Assembly (NCBI GenBank): GCA_033782935.1
Contig: JAWQEG010000360.1
Coordinates: 744,001-808,000 of the forward strand
Direction of reading: 5' to 3'
DNA length: 64,000 nt
From: Petrolisthes cinctipes
Lineage: Eukaryota > Arthropoda > Malacostraca > Decapoda > Porcellanidae
Part shown: piece after piece, positions 20,109 to 34,365 of the stretch
Position numbering within the stretch: position 1 is the first letter of the stretch
Layout: each line of letters begins with the position of its first letter
The notes under the pieces: generated by a model
The model's input: only the letters and a program-made list of their open reading frames with translations
Told to the model about the DNA's origin: nothing
The model's database searches: none
Made by a program: the position numbers and the translations under genes

Positions 20109-23100
20109 TATACCAATAAAAACGGGTACAGAAGATGCATGCACATATCGACTTTTGGGCATCTAAAATATCGATTTTCAGTATGTTTTGAGCATGTATT
20201 TTGAAAATACTCTAACACGGAGTAGGCATGTACAGATCGCTTCTGGGACCCATAAATATCGAATTTTCGGGTGTTTTGGGACTGAATTTGAGATATCGAC
20301 TTTTTGGCACCTAAAAGATCGATTTTTAGCATGTTTTTAGCCTATATTTTGAAAATATTCTAGCACTGAGTAGGCATGTACAGATTGCTTCTGGGACCCC
20401 AAAATATTGAATTTTCGGGTATTTTGAGCCTGAATTTGAGATATAAACGGGTACAGAAGATACATGCACATATTGACTTTGGGCACCAAAAATATCGATT
20501 TTCAGCATGTTATGGGCCTGAATTTTGAAAATACTCTAACACGGAGTAGGCATGTACAGATCGCTTCTATGACCCCAAAATATCGAATTTTCGGGTGTTT
20601 AGGGCCAGAATTTGAGATATAAACGGGTACTGAAGATGCATGCACATATCGACTTTTGGGCACCTAAAAGATCGATTTTCAGTATGTTTTTGGCCTGTAT
20701 TTTGAAAATACTCTAACACGGAGTAGGCATGTACAGATACCTTATGGGACCTCTAAATATCGAATTTTCGGGTGTTTTGGGACTGAATTTGAGATATCGA
20801 TTTTTTGGCACCTAAAATGTCGATTTTTAGCATGTTTTTAGCCTATATTTTGAAAATATTCTAGCACTGTGTAGGTATGTACAGATTTCTTCTGGGACCC
20901 CAAAATATTGAATTTTCGGGTGTTTTGAGCCTGAATTTGAGATATAAACGGGTACAGAAGATACATGCACATATTGACTTTGGGCATCTAAAATATCGAT
21001 TTTCAGCATGTTTTGGGCCTGTATTTTTAAAATACTCTAACACAGAGTAGGCATGTACAGATTGCTTCTGGGACCCCAAAATATTGAATTTTCGGGTGTT
21101 TAGGGCCAGAATTTGAGATATAAACGGGTACAGAAGATGCATGCACATATCAACTTTTGGGCACCTAAAAGATCGATTTTCAGTATGTTTTTGGCCTGTA
21201 TTTTGAAAATACTCTAACACGGAGTAGGCATGTACAGATACCTTCTAGGACCTATAAATATCGAATTTTCGGGTGTTTTGGGACTGAATTTGAGATATCG
21301 ACTTTTTGGCACCTAAAATGTTGATTTTTAGCATGTTTTTAGCCTATATTTTGAAAATATTCTAGCACTGTGTAGGCATGTACAGATTGCTTCTGGGACC
21401 CCAAAATATTGAATTTTCGGGTGTTTTGAGCCTGAATTTGAGATATAAACGGGTACAGAAGATACATGCACATATTGACTTTGGGCATCTAAAATATCGA
21501 TTTTCAGCATGTTTTTAGCCTATATTTTGAAAATACTCTAACACTGAATAGGCATGTACAGATTGCTTCTGGGACCCCAAAATATTGAATTTTCGGGTGT
21601 TTTGAGCCTGAATTTGAGATATAAACGGGTACTGAAGATGCATGCACATATCGACTTTTGTGCACCTAAAAGATCGATTTTCAGTATGTTTTGAGCATGT
21701 ATTTTGAAAATACTCTAACACGGAGTAGGCATGTACAGATCGCTTCTGGGACCCCTAAATATCGAATTTTCGGTTGTTTTGGGACTGAATTTGAGATATC
21801 GACTTTTTGGCACCTAAAAGATCGATTTTTAGCATGTTTTTAGCCTATATTTTGAAAATATTCTAGCACTGTACAGATTGCTTCTGGGACCCCAAAATAT
21901 TGAATTTTCGGGTGTTTTGAGCCTGAATTTGAGATATAAACGGGTACAGAAGATACATGCACATATTGACTTTGGGCATCTAAAATATCGATTTTCAGCA
22001 TGTTTTAGGCCTGTATTTTGAAAATACTCTAACACTGAGTAGGCATGTACAGATTGCTTCTGGGACCCCAAAATATTGAATTTTCGGGTGTTTTGAGCCT
22101 GAATTTGAGATATAAACGGGTACTGAAGATGCATGCACATATCGACTTTTGGGCACCTAAGAGATCGATTTTCAGTATGTTTTTGGCCTGTATTTTGAAA
22201 ATACTCTAACACGGAGTAGGCATGTACAGATACCTTCTGGGACCTCTAAATATCGAATTTTCGGGTGTTTTGGAACTGAATTTGAGATATCGATTTTTTG
22301 GCACCTAAAATGTCGATTTTTAGCATGTTTTTAGCCTATATTTTGAAAATATTCTAGCACTGTGTAGGCATGTACAGATTGCTTCTGGGACCCCAAAATA
22401 TTGAATTTTCGGGTGTTTTGAGCCTGAATTTGAGATATAAATGGGTACAGAAGATACATGCACGTATTGACTTTGGGCATCTAAAATATCGATTTTCAGT
22501 AAGTTTTGAGCATGTATTTTGAAAATACTCTAACACGGAGTAGGCATGTACAGATCGCTTCTGGGACCTCTAAATATCGAATTTTCGGGTGTTTTGGGAC
22601 TGAATTTGAGATATCGATTTTTTGGCACCTAAAATGTCGATTTTAAGCATGTTTTTAGCCTATATTTTGAAAATATTCTAGCACTGTGTAGGCATGTACA
22701 GATTGCTTCTGGGACCCCAAAATATTGAATTTTCGGGTGTTTTGAGCCTGAATTTGAGATATAAACGGTTACAGAAGATACATGCACATATTGACTTTGG
22801 GCATCTAAAATATCGATTTTCAGTATGTTTTGAGCATGTATTTTGAAAATACTCTAACACGGAGTAGGCATGTACAGATCGCTTCTGGGACCCCTAAATA
22901 TCGAATTTTCGGGTGTTTTGGGACTGAATTTGAGATATCGACTTTTTGGCACCTAAAAGATCGATTTTTAGCATGTTTTTAGCCTATATTTTGAAAATAT
23001 TCTAGCACTGAGTAGGCATGTACAGATTGCTTCTGGGACCCCAAAATATTGAATTTTCGGGTGTTTTGAGCCTGAATTTGAGATATAAACGGGTACAGAA

Positions 23101-25749
23101 GATACATGCACATATTGACTTTGGGCATCTAAAATATCGATTTTCAGTATGTTTTGAGCATGTATTTTGAAAATACTCTAACACGGAGTAGGCATGTACA
23201 GATCGCTTCTGGGACCCCTAAATATCGAATTTTCGGGTGTTTTGGGACTGAATTTGAGATATCGACTTTTTGGCACCTAAAAGATCGATTTTTAGCATGT
23301 TTTTAGCCTATATTTTGAAAATATTCTAGCACTGAGTAGGCTTGTACAGATTGCTTCTGGGACCCCAAAATATTGAATTTTCGGGTGTTTTGAGCCTGAA
23401 TTTGAGATATAAACGGGTACAGAAGAAACATGCACATATTGACTTTGGGCACCAAAAATATCGATTTTCAGCATGTTTTGGGCCTGAATTTTGAAAATAC
23501 TCTAACACGGAGTAGGTATGTACAGATCGCTTCTGGGACCCCAAAATATCGAATTTTCGGGTGTTTAGGGCCAGAATTTGAGATATAAACGGGTACAGAA
23601 GATGCATGCACATATCGACTTTTGGGCACCTAAAAGATCGATTTTCAGTATGTTTTTGTCCTGTATTTTGAAAATACTCTAACACGGAGTAAGCATGTAC
23701 AGATACCTTCTGGGACCTCTAAATATCGAATTTTCGGTTGTTTTGGGACTGAATTTGAGATATCGATTTTTTGGCACCTAAAATGTCGATTTTTAGCATG
23801 TTTTTAGCCTATTTTTTGAAAATATTCTAGCACTGTGTAGGTATGTACAGATTGCTTCTGGGACCCCAAAATATTGATTTTTCGGGTGTTTTGAGCCTGA
23901 ATTTGAGATATAAACGGGTACTGAAAATGCATGCACATATCGACTTTTGTGCACCTAAAAGATCGATTTTCAGTATGTTTTGAGCATGTATTTTGAAAAT
24001 ACTCTAACACGGAGTAGGCATGTACAGATCGCTTCTGGGACCCCTAAATATCGAATTTTCGGGTGTTTTGGGACTGAATTTGAGATATCGACTTTTTGGC
24101 ACCTAAAAGATCGATTTTCAGCATGTTTTTAGCCTATATTTTGAAAATATTCTAGCACTGAGTAGGCATGTACAGATTGCTTCTGGGACCCCAAAATATT
24201 GAATTTTCGGGTGTTTTGAGCCTGAATTTGAGATATAAACGGGTACAGAAGATACATGCACATATTGACTTTGGGCATCTAAAATATCGATTTTCAGCAT
24301 GTTTTGGGCCTGTATTTTGAAAATACTCTAACACTGAGTAGGCATGTACAGATTGCTTCTGAGACACCAAAATATTGAATTTTCGGGTGTTTTGAGCCTG
24401 AATTTGAGATATAAACGGGTACTGAAGATGCATGCACATATCGACTTTTGGGCACCTAAGAGATCGATTTTCAGTATGTTTTTGGCCTGTATTTTGAAAA
24501 TACTCTAACACGGAGTAGGCATGTACAGATACCTTCTGGGACCTCTAAATATCAAATTTTCGGGTGTTTTGGAACTGAATTTGAGATATCGATTTTTTGG
24601 CACCTAAAATGTCGATTTTTAGCATGTTTTTAGCCTATATTTTGAAAATATTCTAGCACTGTGTAGGCATGTACAGATTGCTTCTGGGACCCCAAAATAT
24701 TGAATTTTCGGGTGTTTTGAGCCTGAATTTGAGATATAAACGGGTACAGAAGATACATGCACGTATTGACTTTGGGCATCTAAAATATCGATTTTCAGTA
24801 TGTTTTGAGCATGTATTTTGAAAATACTCTAACACGGAGTAGGCATGTACAGATCGCTTCTGGGACCCCTAAATATCGAATTTTCGGGTGTTTTGGGACT
24901 GAATTTGAGATATCGACTTTTTTGCACCTAAAAGATCGATTTTTAGCATGTTTTTAGCCTATATTTTGAAAATATTCTAGCACTGAGTAGGCATGTACAG
25001 ATTGCTTCTGGGACCCCAAAATATTGAATTTTCGGGTGTTTTGAGCCTGAATTTGAGATATAAACGGGTACAGAAGATACATGCACATATTGACTTTGGG
25101 CATCTAAAATATCGATTTTCAGTATGTTTTGAGCATGTATTTTGAAAATACTCTAACACGGAGTAGGCATGTACAGATCGCCTCTGGGACCCCTAAATAT
25201 CGAATTTTCGGGTGTTTTGGGACTGAATTTGAGATATCGACTTTTTGGCATCTAAAATATCGATTTTCAGCATGTTTTGGGCCTGTATTTTGAAAATACT
25301 CTAACACTGAGTAGGCATGTACAGATCGCTTCTGGGACCACAAAATATCGAATTTTTGGGTGTTTAGGGCCAGAATTTGAGATATAAACGGGTACAGAAG
25401 ATGCATGCACATATCGACTTTTGGGCACCTAAGAGATCGATTTTCAGTATGTTTTTGGCCTGTATTTTGAAAATACTCTAACACGGAGTAGGCATGTACA
25501 GATCGCTTCTGGGACCCCAAAATATCGAATTTTCGGGTGTTTAGGGCCAGAATTTGAGATATAAACGGGTACAGAAGATGCATGCACATATCGACTTTTG
25601 GGCACCTAAAAGATCGATTTTCAGTATGTTTTTGGCCTGTATTTTGAAAATACTCTAACACAGAGTAAGTATGTACAGATACCTTCTGGGACCTCTAAAT
25701 ATCGAATTTTAGGGTGTTTTGGGACTGAAATTGAGATATCGATTTTTTG

Positions 25750-28400
25750 GCACCTAAAATGTCGATTTTTAGCATGTTTTTAGCCTATATTTTGAAAATA
25801 TTCTAGCACTGTGTAGGCATGTACAGATTGCTTCTGGACCCCAGAATATTGAATTTTCGGGTGTTTTGAGCCTGAATTTGAGATATAAACGGGTACAGAA
25901 GATACATGCACATATTGACTTTGGGCCTCTAAAATATCGATTTTCAGTATGTTTTGAGCATGTATTTTTAAAATACTCTAACACGGAGTAGGCATGTACA
26001 GATCGCTTCTGGGACCCCTAAATATCGAATTTTCGGGTGTTTTGGGACTGAATTTGAGATATCGGCTTTTTGGCACCTAAAAGATCGATTTTTAGCATGT
26101 TTTTAGCCTATATTTTGAAAATATTCTAGCACTGAGTAGGCATGTACAGATTGCTTCTGGGACCCCAAAATATTGAATTTTCGGGTGTTTTGAGCCTGAA
26201 TTTGAGATATAAACGGGTACAGAAGATACATGCACATATTGACTTTGGGCACCAAAAATATCGATTTTCAGCATGTTTTGGGCCTGAATTTTTAAAATAC
26301 TCTAACACGGAGTAGGCATGTACAGATCGCTTCTGGGACCCCAAAATATCGAATTTCCGGGTGTTTAGGGCCAGAATTTGAGATATAAACGGGTACAGAA
26401 GATGCATGCACATATCGACTTTTGGGCACCTAAAAGATCGATTTTCAGTATGTTTTTGGCCTGTATTTTGAAAATACTCTAACACGGAGTAGGCATGTAC
26501 AGATCGCTTCTGGGACCCCATAATATCGAATTTTCGGGTGTTTAGGGCCAGAATTTGAGATATAAACGGGTACAGAAGATGCATGCACATATCGACTTTT
26601 GGGCACCTAAAAGATCGATTTTCAGTATGTTTTTGGCCTGTATTTTGAAAATACTCTAACACGGAGTAAGTATGTACAGATACCTTCTGGGACCTCTAAA
26701 TATCGAATTTTCGGGTGTTTTGGGACTGAATTTGAGATATCGATTTTTTGGCACCTAAAATGTCGATTTTTAGCATGTTTTTAGCCTATATTTTGAAAAT
26801 ATTCTAGCACTGTGTAGGCATGTACAGATTGCTTCTGGACCCCAAAATATTGAATTTTCGGGTGTTTTGAGCCTGAATTTGAGATATAAACGGGTACAGA
26901 AGATACATGCACATATTGACTTTGGGCATCTAAAATATCGATTTTCAGTATGTTTTGAGCATGTATTTTGAAAATACTCTAACACGGAGTAGGCATGTAC
27001 AGATCGCTTCTGGGACCCCTAAATATCGAATTTTCGGGTGTTTTGGGACTGAATTTGAGATATCGACTTTTTGGCACCTAAAAGATCGATTTTTAACATG
27101 TTTTTAGCCTATATTTTGAAAATATTCTAGCACTGTACAGATTGCTTCTGGGACCCCAAAATATTGAATTTTCGGGTGTTTTGAGCCTGAATTTGAGATA
27201 TAAACGGGTACAGAAGATACATGCACATATTGACTTTGGGCACCAAAAATATCGATTTTCAGCATGTTTTGGGCCTGAATTTTTAAAATACTCTAACACG
27301 GAGTAGGCATGTACAGATCGCTTCTGGGACCCCAAAATATCGAATTTTCGAGTGTTTAGGGCCAGAATTTGAGATATAAACGGGTACAGAAGATGCATGC
27401 ACATATCGACTTTTGGGCACCTAAAAGATCGATTTTCAGTATGTTTTTGGCCTGTATTTTGAAAATACTCTAACACGGAGTAAGCATGTACAGATACCTT
27501 CTGGGACCTCTAAATATCGAATTTTCGGGTGTTTTGGGACTGAATTTGAGATATCGATTTTTTGGCACCTAAAATGTCGATTTTTAGCATGTTTTTAGCC
27601 AATATTTTGAAAATATTCTAGCACTGTGTAGGCATGTACAGATTGCTTCTGGACCCCAAAATATTGAATTTTCGGGTGTTTTGAGCCTGAATTTGAGATA
27701 TAAACGGGTACAGAAGATACATGCACATATTGACTTTGGGCATCTAAAATATCGATTTTCAGTATGTTTTGAGCATGTATTTTGAAAATACTCTAACACG
27801 GAGTAGGCATGTACAGATCGCTTCTGGGACCCCTAAATATCTAATTTTCGGGTGTTTTGGGACTGAATTTGAGATATCGACTTTTTGGCTCCTAAAAGAT
27901 CGATTTTTAGCATGTTTTTAGCCTATATTTTGAAAATATTCTAGCACTGAGTAGGCATGTACAGATTGCTTCTGGGACCCCAAAATATTGAATTTTCGGG
28001 TGTTTTGAGCCTGAATTTGAGATATAAACGGGTACAGAAGATACATGCACATATTGACTTTGGGCACCAAAAATATCGATTTTCAGCATGTTTTGGGCCT
28101 GAATTTTGAAAATACTCTAACACGGAGTAGGCATGTACAGATCGCTTCTGGGACCCCAAAATATCGAATTTTCGGGTGTTTAGGGCCAGAATTTGAGATA
28201 TAAACGGGTACAGAAGATGCATGCACATATCGACTTTTGGGCACCTAAAAGATCGATTTTCAGTATGTTTTTGGCCTATATTTTGAAAATACTCTAACAC
28301 GGAGTAAGCATGTACAGATACCTTCTGGGACCTCTAAATATCGAATTTTCGGGTGTTTCGGGACTGAATTTGAGATATCGATTTTTTGGCACCTAAAATG
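25750..28400. repeat. Block duplicated at 36.3-38.8 kb
   Basis: Landmarks at 25769 and 26092 recur at +10,579 (36348, 36671). Those at 26770, 27093, 27584 and 27907 recur at +10,402 (37172, 37495, 37986, 38309). The offset change of exactly 177 bp is one A' monomer present here and missing in the later copy, as expected from unequal exchange in register. Confidence 0.85.
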
Positions 28401-28407
28401 TCGATTT

Positions 28408-30730
28408 TTAGCATGTTTTTATCCTATATTTTGAAAATATTCTAGCACTGTGTAGGCATGTACAGATTGCTTCTGGGACCCCAAAATATTGATTTTTCGG
28501 GTGTTTTGAGCCTGAATTTGAGATATAAACGGGTACAGAAGATACATGCACATATTGACTTTGGGCATCTATAATATCGATTTTCAGCATGTTTTGGGCC
28601 AGTATTTTGAAAATACTCTACCACTGAATAGGCATGTACAGATTGCTTCTGGGACCCCAAAATATTGAATTTTCGGGTGTTTTGAGCCTGAATTTGAGAT
28701 ATAAACGGGTACTGAAGATGCATGCACATATCGACTTTTGTGCACCTAAAAGATCGATTTTCAGTATGTTTTGAGCATGTATTTTGAAAATACTCTAACA
28801 CGGAGTAGGCATGTACAGGTCGCTTCTGGGACCCCTAAATATCGAATTTTCGGGTGTTTTGGGACTGAATTTGAGATATCGACTTTTTGGCACCTAAAAG
28901 ATCGATTTTTAGCAGGTTTTTAGCCTATATTTTGAAAATTTTCTAGCACTGTACAGATTGCTTCTGGGACCCCAAAATATTGAATTTTCGGGTGTTTTGA
29001 GCCTGAATTTGAGATATAAACGGGTACAGAAGATACATGCACATATTGACTTTGGGCATCTAAAATATCGATTTTCAGCATGTTTTGGGCCTGAATTTTG
29101 AAAATACTCTAGCACGGAGTAGGCATGTACAGATCGCTTCTGGGACCCCAAAAAAGCGAATTTTCGGGTGTTTAGGGCCAGAATTTGAGATATAAACGGG
29201 TACAGAAGATGCATGCACATATCGACTTTTGGGCACCTAAAAGATCGATTTTCAGTATGTTTTTGGCCTGTATTTTGAAAATACTCTAACACGGAGTAGG
29301 CATGTACAGATCGCTTCTGGGACCCCAAAATATCGAATTTCCGGGTGTTTAGGGCCAGAATTTGAGATATAAACGGGTACAGAAGATGCATGCACATATC
29401 GACTTTTGGGCACCTAAAAGATCGATTTTCAGTATGTTTTTGGCCTGTATTTTGAAAATACTCTAACACGGAGTAGGCATGTACAGATCGCTTCTGGGAC
29501 CCCAAAATATCGAATTTTCGGGTGTTTAGGGCCAGAATTTGAGATATAAACGGGTACAGAAGATGCATGCACATATCGACTTTTGGGCACCTAAAAGATC
29601 GATTTTCAGTATGTTTTTGGCCTGTATTTTGAAAATACTCTAACACGGAGTAAGTATGTACAGATACCTTCTGGGACCTCTAAATATCGAATTTTCGGGT
29701 GTTTTGGGACTGAATTTGAGATATCGATTTTTTGGCACCTAAAATGTCGATTTTTAGCATGTTTTTAGCCTATATTTTGAAAATATTCTAGCACTGTGTA
29801 GGCATGTACAGATTGCTTCTGGACCCCAAAATATTGAATTTTCGGGTGTTTTGAGCCTGAATTTGAGATATAAACGGGTACAGAAGATACATGCACATAT
29901 TGACTTTGGGCATCTAAAATATCGATTTTCAGTATGTTTTGAGCATGTATTTTGAAAATACTCTAACACGGAGTAGGCATGTACAGATCGCTTCTGGGAC
30001 CCCTAAATATCGAATTTTCGGGTGTTTTGGGACTGAATTTGAGATATCGACTTTTTGGCACCTAAAAGATCGATTTTTAAAATGTTTTTAGCCTATATTT
30101 TGAAAATATTCTAGCACTGTACAGATTGCTTCTGGGACCCCAAAATATTGAATTTTCGGGTGTTTTGAGCCTGAATTTGAGATATAAACGGGTACAGAAG
30201 ATACATGCACATATCGCCTTTTCTGCACCTAAAAGATCGTTTTTCAGTATGTTTTGAGCATGTATTTTGAAAATATTCTAACACGGAGTAGGCATGTACA
30301 GATCGCTTCTGGGACCCCTAAATATCGAATTTTCGTTTGTTTTGGGACTGAATTTGAGATATCGACTTTTTGGCACCTAAAAGATCGATTTTTAGCATGT
30401 TTTTAGCCTATATTTTGAAAATATTCTAGCACTGTGTAGGCATGTACAGATTGCTTCTGGGACCCCAAAATATTGAATTTTCGGGTGTTTTGAGCCTGAA
30501 TTTGAGATATAAACGGGTACAGAAGATACATGCACATATTGACTTTGGGCATCTAAGAGATCGATTTTCAGTATGTTTTTGGCCTGTATTTTGAAAATAC
30601 TCTAACACGGAGTAGGCATGTACAGATCGCTTCTGGGACCCCAAAATATCGAATTTTCGGGTGTTTAGGGCCAGAATTTGAGATATAAACGGGTACAGAA
30701 GATGCATGCACATATCGACTTTTGGGCACC
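28408..30730. repeat. Block duplicated at 49.0-51.4 kb
   Basis: Landmarks at 28408, 28442, 28909, 29754 and 30426 recur at +20,633 (49041, 49075, 49542, 50387, 51059). Private variants are shared, such as aaaaaagcgaa near 29152 and 49785 and gcaggttttt near 28913 and 49546. A few single-base differences were noticed, for example at 30080 and 30240 against their partners. Confidence 0.85.
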
Positions 30731-31999
30731 TAAAAGATCGATTTTCAGTATGTTTTTGGCCTATATTTTGAAAATACTCTAACACGGAGTAAGTATGTAC
30801 AGATACCTTCTGGGACCTCTAAATGTCGAATTTTCGGGTGTTTTGGGACTGAATTTGAGATATCGATTTTTTGGCACCTAAAATGTCGATTTTTAGCATG
30901 TTTTTAGCCTATATTTTGAAAATATTCTAGCACTGTGTAGGCATGTACAGATTGCTTCTGGACCCCAAAATATTGAATTTTCGGGTGTTTTGAGCCTGAA
31001 TTTGAGATATAAACGGGTACAGAAGATACATGCACATATTGACTTTGGGCATCTAAAATATCGATTTTCAGTATGTTTTGAGCATGTATTTTGAAAATAC
31101 TCTAACACGGAGTAGGCATGTACAGATCGCTTCTGGGACCCCAAAATATCGAATTTTCGGGTGTTTAGGGCCAGAATTTGAGATATAAACGGGTACAGAA
31201 GATGCATGCACATATCGACTTTTGGGCACCTAAAAGATCGATTTTCAGTATGTTTTTGGCCTGTATTTTGAAAATACTCTAACACGGAGTAAGTATGTAC
31301 AGATACCTTCTGGGTCCTCTAAATATCGAATTTTCGGGTGTTTTGGGACTGAATTTGAGATATCGATTTTTTGGCACCTAAAATGTCGATTTTTAGCATG
31401 TTTTTAGCCTATATTTTGAAAATATTCTAGCACTGTGTAGGCATGTACAGATTGCTTCTGGACCCCAAAATATTGAATTTTCGGGTGTTTTGAGCCTGAA
31501 TTTGAGATATAAACGGGTACAGAAGATACATGCACATATTGACTTTGGGCATCTAAAATATCGATTTTCAGTATGTTTTTGGCCTGTATTTTGAAAATAC
31601 TCTAACACGGAGTAAGTATGTACAGATACCTTCTGGGACCTCTAAATATCGAATTTTCGGGTGTTTTGGGACTGAATTTGAGATATCGATTTTTTGTTAC
31701 CTAAAATGTCGATTTTTAGCATGTTTTTAGCCTATATTTTGAAAATATTCTAGCACTGTGTAGGCATGTACAGATTGCTTCTGGACCCCAAAATATTGAA
31801 TTTTCGGGTGTTTTGAGCCTGAATTTGAGATATAAACGGGTACAGAAGATACATGCACATATTGACTTTGGGCATCTAAAATATCGATTTTCAGTATGTT
31901 TTCAGCATGTATTTTGAAAATACTCTAACACGGAGTAGGCATGTACAGATCGCTTCTGGGACCCCTAAATATCGAATTTTCGGGTGTTTTGGGACTGAA

Positions 32000-34365
32000 T
32001 TTGAGATATCGACTTTTTGGCACCTAAAAGATCGATTTTTAGCATGTTTTTAGCCTATATTTTGAAAATATTCTAGCACTGTACAGATTGCTTCTGGGAC
32101 CCCAAAATATTGAATTTTCGGGTGTTTTGAGCCTGAATTTGAGATATAAACGGGTACAGATGATACATGCACATATTGACTATGGGCATCTAAAATATCG
32201 ATTTTCAGCATGTTTTGGGCCTGAATTTTGAAAATACTCTAACACTGAGTAGGCATGTACAGATCGCTTCTGGGACCCCAAAATAGCGAATTTTCGGGTG
32301 TTTAGGGCCAGAATTTGAGATATAAACGGGTACAGAAGATGCATGCACATATCGACTTTTGGGCACCTAAAAGATCGATTTTCAGTATGTTTTTAGCCTG
32401 TATTTTGAAAATATTCTAACACGGAGTAGGCATGTACAGATACCTTCTGGGACCTCTAAATATCTAATTTTCGGGTGTTTTGGGACTGAATTTGAGATAT
32501 CGATTTTTTGGCACCTTAAATGTCGATTTTTAGCATGTTTTTAGCCTATATTTTGAAAATATTCTAGCACTGTGTAGGCATGTACAGATTGCTTCTGGGA
32601 CCCCAAAATATTGAATTTTCGGGTGTTTTGAGCCTGAATTTGAGATATAAACGGGTACTAAAGATGCATGCACATATCGACTTTTGTGCACCTAAAAGAT
32701 CGTTTTTCAGTATGTTTTGAGCATGTATTTTGAAAATATTCTAACACGGAGTAGGCATGTACAGATCGCTTCTGGGACCCCTAAATATCGAATTTTCGGT
32801 TGTTTTTGGACTGAATTTGAGATATCGACTTTTTGGAACCTAAAAGATCGATTTTTAGCATGTTTTTAGCCTATATTTTGAAAATATTCTAGCACTGTGT
32901 AGGCATGTACAGATTGCTTCTGGGACCCCAAAATATTGAATTTTCGGGTGTTTTGAGCCTGAATTTGAGATATAAACGGGTACAGATGATACATGCACAT
33001 ATTGACTTTGGGCATCTAAAATATCGATTTTCAGCATGTTTTGGGCCTGTATTTTGAAAATACTCTAACACTGAGTAGGCATGTACAGATCGCTTCTGGG
33101 ACCACAAAATATCGAATTTTCGGGTGTTTAGGGCCAGAATTTGAGATATAAACGGGTACAGAAGATGCATGCACATATCGACTTTTGGGCACCTAAGAGA
33201 TCGATTTTCAGTATGTTTTTGGCCTGTATTTTGAAAATACTCTAACACGGAGTAGGCATGTACAGATCGCTTCTGGGACCCCAAAATATCGAATTTTCGG
33301 GTGTTTAGGGCCAGAATTTGAGATATAAACGGGTACAGAAGATGCATGCACATATCGACTTTTGGGCACATAAAAGATCGATTTTCAGTATGTTTTTGGC
33401 CTGTATTTTGAAAATACTCTAACACGGAGTAGGCATGTACAGATCGCTTCTGGGACCCCAAAATATCGAATTTTCGGGTTTTTAGGGCCAGAATTTGAGA
33501 TATAAACGCGTACAGAAGATGCATGCACATATCGACTTTTGGGCACCTAAAAGATCGATTTTCAGTATGTTTTTGGCCTGTATTTTGAAAATACTCTAAC
33601 ACGGAGTAAGTATGTACAGATACCTTCTGGGACCTCTAAATATCGAATTTTCGGGTGTTTTGGGACTGAATTTGAGATATCGATTTTTTGGCACCTAAAA
33701 TGTCGATTTTTAGCATGTTTTTAGCCTATATTTTGAAAATATTCTAGCACTGTGTAGACATGTACAGATTGCTTCTGGACCCCAAAATTTTGAATTTTCG
33801 GGTGTTTTGAGCCTGAATTTGAGATATAAACGGGTACAGAAGATACATGCACATATTGACTTTGGGCATCTAAAATATCGATTTTCAGTATGTTTTGAGC
33901 ATGTATTTTGAAAATACTCTAACACGGAGTAGGCATGTACAGATCGCTTCTGGGACCCCTAAATATCGAATTTTCGGGTGTTTTGGGACTGAATTTGAGA
34001 TTTCGACTTTTTGGCACCTAAAAGATCGATTTTTAGCATGTTTTTAGCCTATATTTTGAAAATATTCTAGCACTGAGTAGGCATGTACAGATTGCTTCTG
34101 GGACCCCAAAATATTGAATTTTCGGGTGTTTTGAGCCTGAATTTTAGATATAAACGGGTCCAGAAGATACATGCACATATTGACTTTGAGCATCTAAAAT
34201 ATCGATTTTCAGTATGTTTTGAGCATGTATTTTGAAAATACTCTAACACGGAGTAGGCATGTACAGATCGCTTCTGGGACCCCTAAATATCGAATTTTCG
34301 GGTGTTTTGGGACTGAATTTGAGATATCGACTTTTTGGCACCTAAAAGATCGATTTTTAACATGT
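32000..34365. repeat. Block duplicated at 54.8-57.2 kb
   Basis: Landmarks at 32855, 32889, 33710 and 34067 recur at +22,804 (55659, 55693, 56514, 56871). The partners share odd variants such as cagatgatacatg, accttaaatg and aacgcgtacag. Confidence 0.8.

Larger units (their letters stand above)
12677..20119 (-). mobile_element. Complete DIRS-type tyrosine-recombinase retrotransposon
   Basis: A 7,443-bp element inserted in a satellite A' monomer. It has inverted terminal repeats of 211 bp (12726-12936 and 19898-20108), unequal terminal extensions (49 bp at the left, 11 bp at the right) and an internal complementary region at 12990-13091. It encodes Gag, RT/RNase H with a methyltransferase-like tail, and a tyrosine recombinase, all on the minus strand. 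This layout is that of the DIRS group, not the Ngaro group, which has split direct repeats. Flanks gagatat and aaacggg join to restore the satellite with no target-site duplication, as expected for recombinase-mediated integration. All coding regions are open once four introns are removed, so the copy looks intact and recent. The element is visibly richer in G+C than the satellite. Confidence 0.95.

Noticed and set aside
12677..20119. Ngaro-type, LTR-type or Crypton identity
   Set aside because: Ends are inverted with an internal complementary region rather than split direct repeats or LTRs. There is no DDE integrase, and RT plus RNase H exclude Cryptons.
12670..20126. Target-site duplication
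   Set aside because: Flanks gagatat and aaacggg rejoin to the normal satellite with nothing duplicated; the ends are fixed independently by the internal complementary region.
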